Counted from the stretch's first letter, positions 33,401-44,049 are shown. The stretch: DNA of 64,000 nt from Xanthostigma xanthostigma (GCA_963575645.1 OY754465.1:43488401-43552400), one strand, 5' to 3'. Program-made: numbers and translations. The notes: generated by a model from the sequence alone, not told the origin.

Positions 33401-35796
33401 GGACGTATGGTCATCTCAACCAAAAATTGTTCTGGAGTCAATTTACAACGACGGGTGTTTAGGTGTCTTGAGAAAGCCTATTGAAAACGGTTTCATCCTG
33501 TTCATTCTTGCGAACGTTTCTTTGATTTTGCTTCAGGTCAGCAAAGGTCAGCATAATAATATGGTCTTCTAGCATTGTGTTGATTTTGTATTGGTAAGAC
33601 CGGATTTGGGGGAGGGAGACAACAGAGACTGCTACTATGGGGCTTACACAAACTTCCTGAAATTTATTTTTTAAATCTAGGAATACGATTTCGATCCCCT
33701 TGCTTATGCTATGATCGCGAATTTGTCTTGTTAATGAGACTTGAAAGAGTTTCGTAACTTCCAAGTACCCATTATTTAGTTTGTTTTAGATTTGACTTTG
33801 TGACATTCTTGGTAGCATTTCTGGCAATTAGTGCGAAAAATATGAAATCACAAAAACGTTTTAAGATTCTTTTTTAGGAGTTTCGAGACTCTCACATCCT
33901 TAAATCCGGTCTTGCATATTGGCAATATTGACGAAATCGAAAAGCTGTTTTGGGTTTTATTTCAGATTATTATTACGGTAGTTTTACGGGTTATGTTTAC
34001 GTCGGCTCAGAACGCGGTACGGTTAGGTAATCCGAACGGTAAGGCACCGGGTTGGATTCTTGGTAGAGGTGATTGTGGATTCAACATCGGGCCAACTTTG
34101 AGTAAAATCATTCTTAATCGTCACAGACGGTCACATGAAGAACTTACGGTATGCTTTTACGTAATATATTTTTAATCAGGGCCGTTTTGTTCCGTTGTCC
34201 TTGGTCATTATATTTATTCTATAGATGGTAACTTAAAATTTTGTATACCCAACGAAGCCTATTTTTTTTAGTTTTCCGTATACGCTAGGAAATTATCTTT
34301 GACATGCGATCTTTACGCCATCTCGTGTTTGGTTTTTTAAAATCTGGTTCACTCAAAACTTACAAACCCATGGAAACCAGCGTTATTCTTAATTATAAAA
34401 AAATATTTACGCAAAATGTCAGAAAAAAAATTTCATAAATGGGCTGTGTGCACGAAGCCTATTAGCGCCGCTAGTGGGTAATAGAGAATTATTGAACTAA
34501 CTTTTTATGGAAATCGCGACATGTTTCTAAGGTGATAAGTCATAAACTTTAGTTGGCCATGATGTGTAAAAAAAATGTAATAAGGAAAACTGATGTTAAT
34601 TTGTTTACACTGACAGCGGAATGTCAAATTAGGGCGCCAATGGTCTTTATTTTACTTAAATCGCCATCAGCGCAACAGCCCGGAACACAACAAGCATTTC
34701 CAGATCGCTTAGTTTTCCTATGTTTTCTTTGTAATTAAAAAACTTTATAAAAATATAACTACTTTTACTTTTAATAAACATTGCTCACTGACATACGGAA
34801 AATTGGAGTTCGAAGTTTCCCCTAGTGCTCACCACAAACGCTCGCATCGAAAAAATTGTAACTCCGCCTCCGTGCACATAGTCTATACCTACATTTTTAA
34901 ATCTTGTTTTTGTTAACACAATAACAATTATGACATTTTTTATGTATTTAATAATGATAACAGACGTAAAATAAAATGTAATTACCCTTGACGGCGTACT
35001 GCATGCAGTCCATTTTTTCCCTCTCTAATTCATAAGAAAATCCAGGAAAACGGTGGAATTGTAATTCTGGATGTTTAGTTGGTGTATCTTTACAATCAAC
35101 AACACAGCGCTTCCGATTTGATAGCTTTTTACCCATTTTATTCAACAATTAATCCTTATTAAAATGCACGTATAATATATGACACTAAGGTTTTGGCTGA
35201 ACCAGAATAAAAAACAAAAAAAAACACGAGAGGGCGCAAAATATGTCGCTTGTCAAAAGATACTTTCCTAGCGTATGGTGAGTGCAAATTTTCAATTTCG
35301 AGTTTTTAATAAATTATTCCCCGAATCCAAGTTTTTTTTTATTTTAATTGTTTGTTGTCGCATCTAGAGTCCAAACCAGTCAATCAGTTCTCCTCTGTAT
35401 TTGTAAAAACACTTCCTTCCCTAGTAGGTGTTAGTAGGTGCGTGAAAAAGGAATCTATTCTTCAAATTTCAAAGAGCAATAGTAGGAACAGGATTATTAA
35501 AACAGTAAAAATTCATTAATTATTTTACATTTGCACTTTTACAGAAGTTGTAAACTTATTTGTCGTAAAGCACATATTATTATTTTTAGGACTTAGTAGA
35601 AAGCGACGAAGAATCTGTATCAACTGATACTTCAAAACCTGACAGTGATAAGTCACATGGAAAATCCCCGCTTGATAGGATGAAAATCTATAGGGATAAG
35701 TTGAGAAAAAAACTGAATAAATCTCCTGATCAGACAGACGTGTCTGAAACTAACGACACTGATTATTCTGAAAAGGAGGCGCTCATGATGGGTTAA
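27168..35796 (+). CDS. Peripherin-2/ROM1-type tetraspanin, five exons, complete
   Basis: 393 residues from 1,182 coding bases over exons 27168-27436, 30344-30631, 33302-33536, 33966-34148 and 35590-35796. Membrane segments lie at about 15-40, 57-77, 97-118 and 249-274. The large extracellular loop (about 119-248) has the CCG motif at 158-160 (CCGSAGYNDW), CC at 199-200, Cys208 and Cys238, the six cysteines and order seen in peripherin-2. The unpaired cysteine that joins vertebrate peripherin-2 dimers is absent. The cytoplasmic tail (about 275-393) is long and acidic. Tetraspanins of this type shape curved ciliary membranes in vertebrate photoreceptors; the insect role is unknown. Introns hold several transposons. 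The gene is divergent from the dynein. Confidence 0.88.
27634..27664. repeat. Perfect small hairpin
   Basis: GCACATACCGCT, a short AAAC-type loop and AGCGGTATGTGC form a 12-bp perfect stem in the first tetraspanin intron. It is too short for a typical microRNA precursor. Confidence 0.6.
28155..28228 (+). pseudogene. tRNA-like sequence (relic or SINE head)
   Basis: GGCGCCGTGGCGTAATGGTT has an A-box and GGGTTCGATTCC a B-box, at tRNA spacing. The anticodon arm does not fold into a 5-bp stem with a 7-base loop and the acceptor ends do not pair. A T-rich tail follows. Best read as a tRNA-derived relic. Confidence 0.5.
28669..28802. mobile_element. MITE
   Basis: CATTGGAGCAAGAATGGC and the reverse complement GCCATTCTTGCTCCAATG bound 134 bp; the inverted repeat continues through ATCTTATTTTT. 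In tetraspanin intron 1. Confidence 0.85.
28802..28960 (+). pseudogene. Short coding-like fragment with an acidic C-terminus
   Basis: A 52-codon open stretch ending in TAA reads VESNATDKDSYDINEE, LEQFTDIRQEEEENEED and VKTEFEYYQSD. Composition is like the acidic tail of a nuclear or transposon protein, and unlike the AT-rich flanks. It has no start codon and sits directly beside a MITE in tetraspanin intron 1. The family is unknown. Confidence 0.35.
29510..30250. mobile_element. Probable DNA transposon remnant, inverted subterminal repeats
   Basis: GTCAGTGTTATGGAGGGTAG and GAAAAAGTGTCCAACA at the left recur in reverse complement at 30160-30240 (CTACCCTCC, TGGACACTTTTTC). Ends are not resolved and no transposase is visible. 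It lies just upstream of tetraspanin exon 2. Confidence 0.5.
30344..30631 (+). CDS. Tetraspanin exon 2
   Basis: Acceptor CTATACAG; donor TTTTGA/GTAATA. It encodes KSTGKHLLVWTLYCYNTFF (membrane segment 3), then IDRLQQRAQCCGSAGYNDW with the tetraspanin CCG motif. 288 bases, one base in and two out. Confidence 0.9.
30651..31026. mobile_element. hAT-like MITE
   Basis: Left end CAGGGCCGGATTTAGG and right end CCTCTAAATCCGACATTG are flanked by a perfect 8-bp duplication TTTCTAGG (30643-30650 and 31027-31034). It inserted 19 bases after the tetraspanin exon 2 donor, leaving the donor itself intact. Confidence 0.9.
31576..31731 (+). pseudogene. MADF-domain gene fragment of the Harbinger element
   Basis: ATG opens MDNTCLEEFIDIYKENRCLW followed by ALQELLELLKKYD. 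This is the first half of a MADF DNA-binding domain; it stops where the internal deletion joins it to the transposase gene. Harbinger elements of animals often carry such a partner gene, which helps the transposase find DNA. Confidence 0.75.
31706..32116 (-). pseudogene. Harbinger transposase, N-terminal fragment
   Basis: From the ATG at 32116: MPNLRCLVKKKKIAILLC, then YLRMDEETFRYLLHKVAP, SISAEQRLVATLRFLATG and FSTKISPQLLGKII. This is the HARBI1-type N-terminal region. It ends before the DDE catalytic part, removed by the internal deletion, so no active transposase can be made. Confidence 0.85.
32640..33215 (+). mobile_element. Longest copy of the 13-bp-TSD family (probable Penelope-related)
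   Basis: AATAAAATTATCGATCAATT, an inverted partner at 32700-32730, and the tail TTCTAATCAGGCGTTAATCA. A perfect 13-bp duplication TATATACAAGATA flanks it (32627-32639 and 33216-33228). The 450-bp interior carries a roughly repeated GAGCCGAAAC-GTACG-GTAATGTA segment and is not coding. It is 86 bases upstream of tetraspanin exon 3. Confidence 0.8.
33302..33536 (+). CDS. Tetraspanin exon 3
   Basis: A strong pyrimidine tract ends in TTTCAAG; donor CAG/GTCAGC. It encodes LQEKKVLTLPWSCCKINF, ALPCFHDPRQQI, GCLGVLRKP and membrane segment 4. Upstream codons in the same frame are intron and transposon tail, so the start of the exon was set by phase. 235 bases, phase 0 out. Confidence 0.85.
33595..33914. 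mobile_element. hAT-like MITE
   Basis: TAAGACCGGATTTGGGGGAG and ACATCCTTAAATCCGGTCTT are inverted ends related to the element at 30651. The flanks share TATTGG (33589-33594; 33917-33922), an imperfect 8-bp duplication. It begins about 60 bases after the exon 3 donor. Confidence 0.75.
33966..34148 (+). CDS. Tetraspanin exon 4
   Basis: Acceptor ATTTCAG; donor ACG/GTATGC. It encodes IIITVVLRVMFTSAQNAVR (end of membrane segment 4), then GNPNGKAPGWILGRGDCGF and LNRHRRSHEELT of the cytoplasmic tail. 183 bases, phase 0 at both ends. Confidence 0.85.
34282..35276 (-). mobile_element. P-like transposon derivative with a THAP exon
   Basis: Terminal inverted repeats of about 60 bp: TATACGCTAGGAAATTATCT at the left, reverse complement of CATACGCTAGGAAAGTATCT at the right, continuing to CTCGTGTTT. 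The minus strand holds a THAP-domain exon (34987-35146). No transposase core is visible. A partial copy is at 305-842. It is inside the last tetraspanin intron. Confidence 0.75.
34987..35146 (-). pseudogene. THAP zinc-finger exon of the P-like element
   Basis: Minus-strand ORF with MGKKLSNRKRCVVDCKDTP and LQFHRFPG, then REKMDCMQYAVKG and a GT donor. Cys-x4-Cys followed by FHRFP is the start of the C2CH THAP zinc finger, which is the DNA-binding domain of P-element and THAP9 transposases. The second half of the finger (C-x2-H) should be on a next exon, which is not found here. Confidence 0.65.
35590..35796 (+). CDS. Tetraspanin exon 5 (stop codon)
   Basis: Acceptor TATTTTTAG. It encodes DLVESDEESVSTDTSKPDSD, DRMKIYRDKLRKKLNKSPDQ and SEKEALMMG, then TAA at 35794-35796. 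An acidic, serine-rich tail with a basic patch in the middle. This piece is less conserved; support is phase 0 joining, splice site and codon-like content. Confidence 0.75.
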   Translation, partial: DLVESDEESVSTDTSKPDSDKSHGKSPLDRMKIYRDKLRKKLNKSPDQTDVSETNDTDYSEKEALMMG

Positions 35797-38459
35797 GAAG
35801 CTTATTTTTTGTGTCATTATTATTATTATTAATTATGATGTTACTTGTACAAATATTTGAATTTATGTTAATTTTATTTCTAATACAAAACATCAAACAT
35901 GCTCATATAATTTCACTCACTTTTTAAAATTTTAATATTTGATCTTCATATTTTCAATTCAGCATGTCTCCATTAGTTATAATTCTCTATCCGCATTCCG
36001 CCAACTAGTATTTTCTTAAAGTTTACGAGTCTGGCTCTGTCGAGCTGATTTTATTAGTTTTAGGGACAGTTTTTATTTGCTACCAAATGATTAAATTTCA
36101 ATTTTTAAACAATTCTGAAAATCTAGTTTTTTGAGTTAATGTCATCATACATTCTCTTTTGTATTTTTGTTGTTAACAAATCAGTTCAGTAGTACTTGAG
36201 ATTAGCGGATCTATTCCAACCCGGAAGAAGCTGGGCCGGATAGCAAAGTGAAAATAGTTTCTTTTATTCGCATTTGTTAAGTGCAATAATCTGTGAAAAT
36301 TTCATGACGGCATGCCTCCTCGTTGGAAAGTTATTGTGAATACGTGAAATCTCTGATAAAAAGGCTTTAAAAATTTCAAAATTAGGTATCACTCTTGTTT
36401 TAAAAACACTTTATTGAAATCATTTCAATATTTCTGGGTTCCGAAGTTTTGACGATTTTTTGGCTTCATTGACTCCGCTAAAATAGTATATTTCTGCGTC
36501 CAAATGATAAAAACATTAATATATCAAGTACAAATACTTAATAATAAATAATAAAAATATTTTCAATTTTATTACATTTCTTAAACAAATTGATTTTTTA
36601 CCTAATTAGTATTAGGTACCTACGTATAATATCAATATATGTAACAGAAATTAGTCTTTGAAAATACCGCAAATTTTTCAACCAATCAGAAGTTGAAGTG
36701 CTTTTCAAACAAAACACTCTCATTTACCTAAACGTCAGATAGTGTTTGGTGTATGATGTGATCTCCAGAAAATTAAAGTTTTCCGGTTTAAAAGCGTATG
36801 TGTATGTACCTAAAAATTGTACATAATCTTAAAGTGGAAGTAATTATAGTGCCTTTGACATAAAATTGAATACGAGATAATATTAGCGTTTTATCTGAAA
36901 CAGAATATAATCGAATGTCTGATGGGTAAGTCTACTTGAAACTTCCATAAAAAGTACTTTTCGCGTTGAAAAACTGTGAAAATTGAGACTTTTTAATTGT
37001 TTTCAGCATTATAAAATAAATCTTGATCAGTTTTTGGAAATTTTATTTGCGACTATCTCGAATGCATATTTGGTATATTATGAAAGACAAGCGGGTATTT
37101 TACGTAGGTACCTAGTCTAGTGGTGAATTTTAACAGATCAATGGGCTGTTTTGACTTAATTTCTCATTTTGAATTTGTATCAGGGCCGTACCGACAATAA
37201 TAATAAACTTACCCGAACAAAAATGTAAAGAGGAGCCTTACAGAACTAAAATCGTAAAAGTTCCCTAAAAAAAAATATCAGACTTTGGTTAGGACAAATA
37301 TGGCTCAAAATGTTCTATATGGTCTATAGTCTATACTAACACCCCCTTAAGGCTTTGCACCCATTATTGGTAAATAATGTGATTTTTTAAAAGTATTTGA
37401 TGTATTCATGATAGTTAAATTCACTAAAAATTAATTTGGAGTTAACCAAGTTGCAAATTGCAATTGCGCTCGGGGGCACTTATTTTATAACCGTCTCTCA
37501 GTAAATTACTACAGATTATGTCCATTCAGCGATGTAATTATAGGGATCACGTAGGTTTGATGAGGAAATTAATTTCTGTTCAAATGAAACGCTGTCACGA
37601 TATCTTCAATGCTATAGTTACTCACTTATACGTATACTAATATGCATATATTTTCTGTCTAACAAACTGTACCGAAATAGAAGTTTTGGCACAATTCGAG
37701 GCTGTTGCTGCTATCTTATACCTCATATATCCTTAATTTCTCTTATGTACAACACAATACACCGCAGAAATCACTTCATACGAATTAAAAACGCCTAGTT
37801 TCTAAAATTAATGTTTCATATAAATTGAGCAATGTAATATGTAGGTATAAATTTTACGATGAAGAAAAGGTGATGGGGCTTGGTTTTCGTGGTACACTGG
37901 TCCATATCAGACAAAACTATTCCCGTAAACACAATATTCATCCTACATGTTGTTTAATGTTTTGTGTTGCAAACTGGTCCAATGTAGAGGCTGTTCATAT
38001 ATCGGTCGATCATAGCCAATGAATGAATCAATGTAAATTATAGACGTTCGAGAACTGAGGACATATGCATCTGTCTATACCGATTATAACAAATTAATAA
38101 TATAGTCTTTGATCTTTGACTAGTTACAATTCCGGGATCTCAAAATCGAAAAAACTCCTGTATTCTGAACATTAAAAAAGTAACCACAAAACACTACGAG
38201 TCTCAGCTTTAAATCCACATTTAAAGCTGAAAATCGTATCAGAAATCTAAAATAACAAGCTTGTACTAGATACACGTTTGGTTTTAATTAACTCCTGAGT
38301 GTGCGCACATCGTTAGCGAAACTTGTGTCCTGAAAAGGGTATTATGCTTGATTTCGGATTGTTATCAATTAAATAAAGATCTACCTTTAGTTGAGAACAA
38401 GTGTCATTATTAAATCTAGTTTTATAGTAAGAGTCATATCAGAAACTAAAACAGTCAAC
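35797..38459. other. Gene-free stretch
   Basis: Beyond the tetraspanin stop I see no exon. 36030-36130 (TCTGGCTCTGTCGAGCTG, TTAAATTTCAATTTTT) is a worn piece of the 20.0 kb repeat. No clear AATAAA signal lies within 300 bases of the stop codon. The rest is AT-rich and featureless. Confidence 0.6.
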
Positions 38460-38790
38460 ATTATAGTGTTTTGTGGTTATTGAAGTTATACTTCTTATGG
38501 CACGTTATGAAAAAAATATTTTTGAATTTTTACGATGCGCGCGCTGACTGTAACATCAAAATTAACAGGAAGAATTCCAACAGAGTAAAGGCTACCAACA
38601 GATTGGAGGTAGGGACCATTGACTTCCTTGCCATATTTATTTATTTATTTAATTTATCGTTGTAGTTGTTTTTCGGTTCACTGAGTGAGGCTGGGGAGGA
38701 CAGAGTATGATAGAAATCATCTTCATATGTGCGTAGCATCTAAAAGGAATATTTATGCAAATAATATTCGCGAGCCCTTTTAAAATTTCA
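38460..38790 (+). repeat. Dispersed repeat, second copy inverted at 48.06-48.33 kb
   Basis: GAAGTTATACTTCTTATGGC, AAAGGCTACCAACAGATTGG and TTCACTGAGTGAGG match the reverse complement of 48060-48330. A shorter match is at 63385-63430 (GGAAGTTACACTTCTCTTG, CGCGTTATGA). No coding content. Confidence 0.65.
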
Positions 38791-38799
38791 TTTCAATAA

Positions 38800-40258
38800 A
38801 TTATTTGCATGCCAACTAGAAATTAGATTTTAATCATTCCAAAGAAGTATAACTTCTAGCGCACGTAATTACTCGTCTATTTTTTTAGAATCTGTGTCTT
38901 CACACTAAAGATTTTATTCCATTTTAAAAAGCTTGGATAAATCTTAAAAACTTATTCGATTATGACATATTCGGGATGTACCTTCACTTCACCTGCGTCT
39001 ATTACGTTCTGACCATCACAATATTTATGTCACTTTTAGTACAGAATTATGTTACGATGCTGCTATGTTTAGTAATAAAATGAAATCTCCCTGAACTTTT
39101 TACCTGTGTTGTTCGACGTTTATGATCTGCATAATCTACGTGTGCTATGAACGACTACGTGTCAAACACACTGTATGCACATGTGGTCATAATATGGAGC
39201 TGTGCCCTCCCACTTAGGGCGTTGGGGCCGTGGGTGCCCCTTCTATGTCTTCTGCACATGCTGCTCACGAACCCACCTGTTTTCAAAACACTGTCGCGTT
39301 GTTTTAATCATTATCATTCGTGTGCTAAATTTACTAAGTTTTCAAACAGTGATTTGAAATTTTGAAAAGTAGTTTCAAAATGTTGTAATTAGTTATTTTT
39401 AATTATAAATGTCGTTGTTTTTCTGTGAGAGCAATGTGCTTTTGACATTTTTATAAAATGCTTTTTGAGTGTAACCGGTTATGCACCTGTTTTGATAATC
39501 ACAATATTTTATCAAAATAAGGCAACGTTATAGATGTTTCTCTTTCTAAATGTACGATTTATCTTGTGTAGACGAAGATAGAAGTAACAAATAATTTTTG
39601 TGCAAAGTGAAATTATAAAAAGTTTTCATTTTAAAAGAGAGTGTAATTTAATTATACAGATAGAACTATTTTTTGAATCTTGTGAAACTAATAATAATTG
39701 TTTAACATTAGGTAAATAGGTAATAAAAAAATTTCCACAACGAAAAAAACATAATCGGCACTTATGTATGTATAATGTATAAAGGTATAAGGGTGGCATT
39801 CTCAAAATATTTTTAAATTCCTTTATTTTTTAATTTTAATATTGTTAATTTGTATAGTATGTGGTCGCAGATTTTCTGGTGGGCTTCTGCCGATCTGCCA
39901 GGTGTAAAAAAATAATAAATAAAATATTTTTTAGTACTCAAAGCCAAATTGTTCTTGCACGGGATTTGCTAGTGACAATTGAGTCTGATATGTAAATATG
40001 CAACAAATTGAAATGCAGTAACAATATTGACTATTTTCACAATTCACGAAAATCAAAGTTTATATTTAGTTATTTTCGCGATTTATGTATTGATTTATCA
40101 GTTACCTTGTTCTTTAGTATCAGCATTCAGTGATTATTTTGCAATTTATTTACCGTTAATGACTTTATTTTTTGCAACAAAGCATACAATAATAATATTA
40201 TATGTAAGAATATGTAATGTGCATCAGGTAAGGCATAATAGCGTGCCAATTGACAGGC
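38800..40258. other. Gene-free stretch
   Basis: AT-rich DNA with no recognisable exon, transposon end or RNA gene. Confidence 0.5.
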
Positions 40259-40331
40259 GCCTCGGTAGCGCAGTAGGCAGCGCGTAAGTCTCATAATCTT
40301 AAGGTCGTGAGTTCGATCCTCACCCGGGGCA
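40259..40331 (+). tRNA. tRNA-Met (CAT), elongator
   Basis: GCCTCGGTAGCGCAGTAGGC opens a full cloverleaf. The 7-bp acceptor stem pairs GCCTCGG with CCGGGGC, the D stem is GCGC/GCGC, and the anticodon loop CTCATAA gives CAT. The T arm is GTGAG-TTCGATC-CTCAC, and A is the discriminator base. A run of T (TTTTT, TTTTTT) follows within 20 bases as a Pol III stop. Delivers methionine for internal codons. The anticodon stem has an A-T pair where the usual animal tRNA has C-G; both sides changed, which points to a working gene. Confidence 0.93.
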
Positions 40332-41421
40332 TTGAATTTTTATGCTTTTTTATCATATATCGATATATTGCATAAATTAACATAATATTAAAGTTGTCAG
40401 TTTTTCAATGACAAATAAAAATTGGAACATTATTGGCGAAATAATTACCTACCTTATTAATAAAAGAAAGAAAGTAAAATTATTAAACTTTATATTGCTA
40501 AATTTAATAGCAAGTGTTAACATTCTGACTTCGCTAGTAGGTATGTATGCTCACTTTTAAGATCTCGCACCAACACAGCAAAAAAAAAAGATTTTTTTAG
40601 TTTGCTAACGATTTTTTTTAATCGGTCCCCAATTCAGAATTCAGTTGTTGCGCGTTTGTAATCTACAATCAATCAACTCAACTATCAATTTGCTGCCATG
40701 CAACTTTTTCAACCGGCGAAAGCTTTCAGCTAATTTTCTTATTACACTGAACACAAAAAGTTACTTAGTTATAACTTATAAGTAATTATTAATAACCACA
40801 AACGTGGCCACTAATATTAGTGAATATCAGAATATCTAAATAAGATCAGAAGCAGTCGGCTGCAGTGATTCTTAATTTATAAGGCCATATTTAAGGAAAT
40901 ATCAAACCTCACTGCGCCGGGACTTGAAAACCGAAACTTCCACTGCCCGCAAGTAGAATCTATTTTTCTCTCATAATATAATGGAGCAATGTAAGTAGGC
41001 GTTGAAACACTTTTCTACACGTGAGTGTTAATATAACTTTTGGCCGGGAAGACAATCAAATACAATATTTGACAACAAATCAATTTTCTCATATAATATA
41101 TTTTATAGTTTACAGTGGCGTAACTTTATCACCTGAGGCCCGTGGCAAATTCATCGGATGGGCTCCTCCTTTGATATACAAAATCTTCACGTTGTAGTTT
41201 CATGTTTACAAGTCACGAAAAGTTAATACCTAAATTAAATTGATTAAATACAAAATTAATATTTGTTACCAAATTTTGAAATAAATGTTAGGTTCCCCTC
41301 AGGCCAGGGGCCCGTGGCATTTTGCTTGTTCTGCCTCCCTATATATTTTAGGCCACTTTTTGCGGTCCCGTAAAACATCGACCCATCAATGTTCGGTTAC
41401 TCGCCGGCTTAGTTTGGAGTT

Positions 41422-41586
41422 GTATATGTTACGGTTAATACAAGAAAGTAGTTTATTCGCGAATTAACCGGCTAATACCCGAATTAACCAATCCCGAATT
41501 AACCAACGTCAAGGATTGGTTAATTCGGGTATTTAGCCAATTAATTCGCGAATTAACAACTTTCTTGTATTAACCGTAACATATAC
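41422..41586. mobile_element. Palindromic MITE (GTTACGGTTAATAC family)
   Basis: GTATATGTTACGGTTAATAC and its reverse complement bound 165 bp that is palindromic through GCGAATTAACCGGCTAATAC. It is the short form of the element at 44288-45344. Confidence 0.85.
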
Positions 41587-42050
41587 ATGGAAACAAAATT
41601 TAAATTTCGTTGTAGTAACTAAGTTTTGCTAAAATGTGTCAGCTTCAGTCAATGAAAAATAAAAACAAGTGAACCAAAAAACATCTGAATGTGAATTAGT
41701 TACGTTTGGCGTATGGTCACGTGTGAAGGTCCAAACTTGTGATATTTATCAATCATGCAAAACATTAATTAAATTCCTACTGGTTATATTCAAAAGCGTT
41801 TCATTAAAAATGAATAATGAAAAATAATTACTTGTTTACGAGTATAATGTTTGATTTACTAGTTACACCAGTAACTTCATGGCTGCATAATTATATTTAA
41901 TAATATAGTCATTGCAGTGTTAATTTTAATAAATGATTTTCTATTAAATATTCTTTATTAATATATCCTTAAAAAATAACCTAAAAACAAGATACTGTTA
42001 CGAATTTTACAGATAAACAAATGAACGTAAAATGAATAAAAAACAAAACA

Positions 42051-42281
42051 ATGTGTGACAGCTGTGGGCGTCGTCGTCAGGCCCACTCGCAAGGTGATAC
42101 TGGCGACAGCAAGGTGCGTGGAATTAAGGACAGTAGTAATAAGAAGAATATTAATTTGTTATCGCGAAGTTATCAACCGAGAACAAAGTCGACAGATCGG
42201 GGGCCGCGAAGGCTGTGCTCCGCCACCAGGAAAGCGGCTGCGAGTAGCGAGGACATGTTGGATGCTGTACACGGCATAACG
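42051..42281 (+). CDS. Candidate first coding exon of an unknown gene
   Basis: ATG in AACAATGTG opens 77 codons that end exactly at a consensus donor (ACG/GTAAGT) in phase 0. It reads MCDSCGRRRQAHSQGD, then YQPRTKSTDRGPRRLCSATR and EDMLDAVHGIT. It is much more GC-rich than its flanks. The product is basic and of low complexity; no domain was recognised and no later exon was found. Could be a true first exon or a chance ORF in a GC-rich patch. Confidence 0.4.
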
Positions 42282-42410
42282 GTAAGTGCAGTTTGATGCA
42301 TTTGAATATTATTATTCGGTAATATGGAAGGCTCATTGCTATCACTTTACTAATATAACTCTATATGATGGGTATTGATTAAAAAATTCTACATAATATA
42401 GTTATATACC

Positions 42411-42842
42411 GAGCGGGGTGGCCTAGTGGTGAGAGCACTAGACTCGCATTCGAGAGGTACCGGATTCGAATCCGGGGGGGGGGGTCAGATGTGGCTGGGA
42501 CTTTTTACTACTGCCTCTCGCCGAGAAACGGTAATTCCTGTACCGGCCATCTTGTTGAGGTTTTCCGTGGTTACCTTCAATAATTCCAGATAAATATCGA
42601 GATAGTTCCTTATTCAAGGCCATGACCGATTACCTGTCAAACTCCTATGCTTAATATTTGCCTACCTTATCCTAATGTCCTAAAATTCCTTCATTCGCCC
42701 ATTGCTATTAATTAAGTTGAAGTTTAAAAATATAGAAAATAACGAGAAGTGTGATAGAAGGAAAATAGTAATGGTGCGAATGGAATCTTTATGACATAAA
42801 GTCGAGAAACGGATGTTAAATGCATTATCATTATTATTATAC
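42411..42842 (+). mobile_element. tRNA-derived SINE, intact ends
   Basis: The head carries Pol III boxes (GTGGCCTAGTGGTGAGAGC and GGATTCGAATCC) and an anticodon-like CGC (tRNA-Ala-like). A body of about 340 bases and an (ATT)n tail follow. An 11-bp duplication AGTTATATACC flanks it (42400-42410 and 42843-42853), as expected for LINE-driven insertion. A second copy of the first 200 bases is at 60686-60890. A G11 tract follows the B-box. Confidence 0.9.
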
Positions 42843-42853
42843 AGTTATATACC

Positions 42854-44046
42854 TCACTTCATTATATCATAGTTATATATCACCATAATTCATTGTATCA
42901 CTCGCCATATCCCAACACCGACTAGACGCGAGTAGTCTTCGGACAACCGGTTGATGCATTCGGGATCGATGCTCCTCCCAGATCTGGTTGGATGTTTGTG
43001 AATTATAAAGTAAATTATTTTGGCCAGTTTGCCACCTCCAACTCACAAGCAAAATTTACAAACCTCAAGCTCTATGTTTTTTACCCCCACCACTGTCATC
43101 ACACGTGACTGTGCTAACAAACAATTGCGAGCCGCCTAATTCCGCCCACTCCTTAACCTTCAGCCTACCAGTGATTTTTGGACACACGTATGTCTTGCAA
43201 ACTATTTCACCTAGGCGCATGAAATTTGGAATACTCTCTCTTTATGGTAACTTTAACTCACCCTGAAAAAATCAGTTCTGTAAACCAATTATAGCCTCGT
43301 AAATAGAGGGGGGTGGAAAAGAGCTCGAAATGGTTCGTAATCGCGTGAACTTGACCGGCGTACTTCGTGCGCTATGATATGACAGCCAAACTGTTCGTCA
43401 ACACTTTTTACGGTGTTTTTGAATATACAGGTTACTAAAAAAGGCTGATCAGTAGCCATAAAACCAATAATTAGCTTGAACGGAGTCGCGGGTAAAGGTT
43501 AGCTGATTAGTGATTACATTTGTTTTGCGGCATGTATTCTAATGGTGTGGCTGACATCATCTTCTTGCTTAGAACCACTTTTGCTGCATGTCTATTTTGT
43601 CATACGCTCAGCAACAGCACAAATGTCCATTTGGTTTAAAGTCAGTAGCGTGTTTAAAGGGGGCACATAACAACGAGATTGATACCAAGATCTATAGTCG
43701 TTAACCAAGCAGAGGCGTTGTCAGAAATTTAAATAAAGCGATTGGATTTTTTCTCAAACTGATTTCCCTGACCTAAATGTACATCGTCTAATATTTTTTG
43801 TCCAAATGCAATCGTATGATTTGCAACTAGAAATTTCACTTCTGTAATGCGTCCTCGTAACACATTTTTAATTTTTTCGCAGGGTTACTGCAAATAATAA
43901 ATAAGAAAACACAAGCAGACAACAAAATTTTCGCAGGTTTACTGCAAATATTGTTTTTTTAGCTCAAGTATTATTCTGATAAATTAGTCGAAAATTTAAT
44001 ATACCTATAATAGGTATACTTAAAAATAAAATATAATAAAACAAAT
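42854..44046. other. Gene-free stretch
   Basis: No exon or complete transposon recognised. Short segments look like worn repeats, but none could be paired with another copy here. Confidence 0.5.
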
Positions 44047-44049
44047 TGT

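Noticed and set aside
41110-41350. CAGTGGCGTAACTTTATC resembling the left end of the 63.49 kb hAT-like element
   Set aside because: No matching right end or 8-bp duplication could be found nearby.
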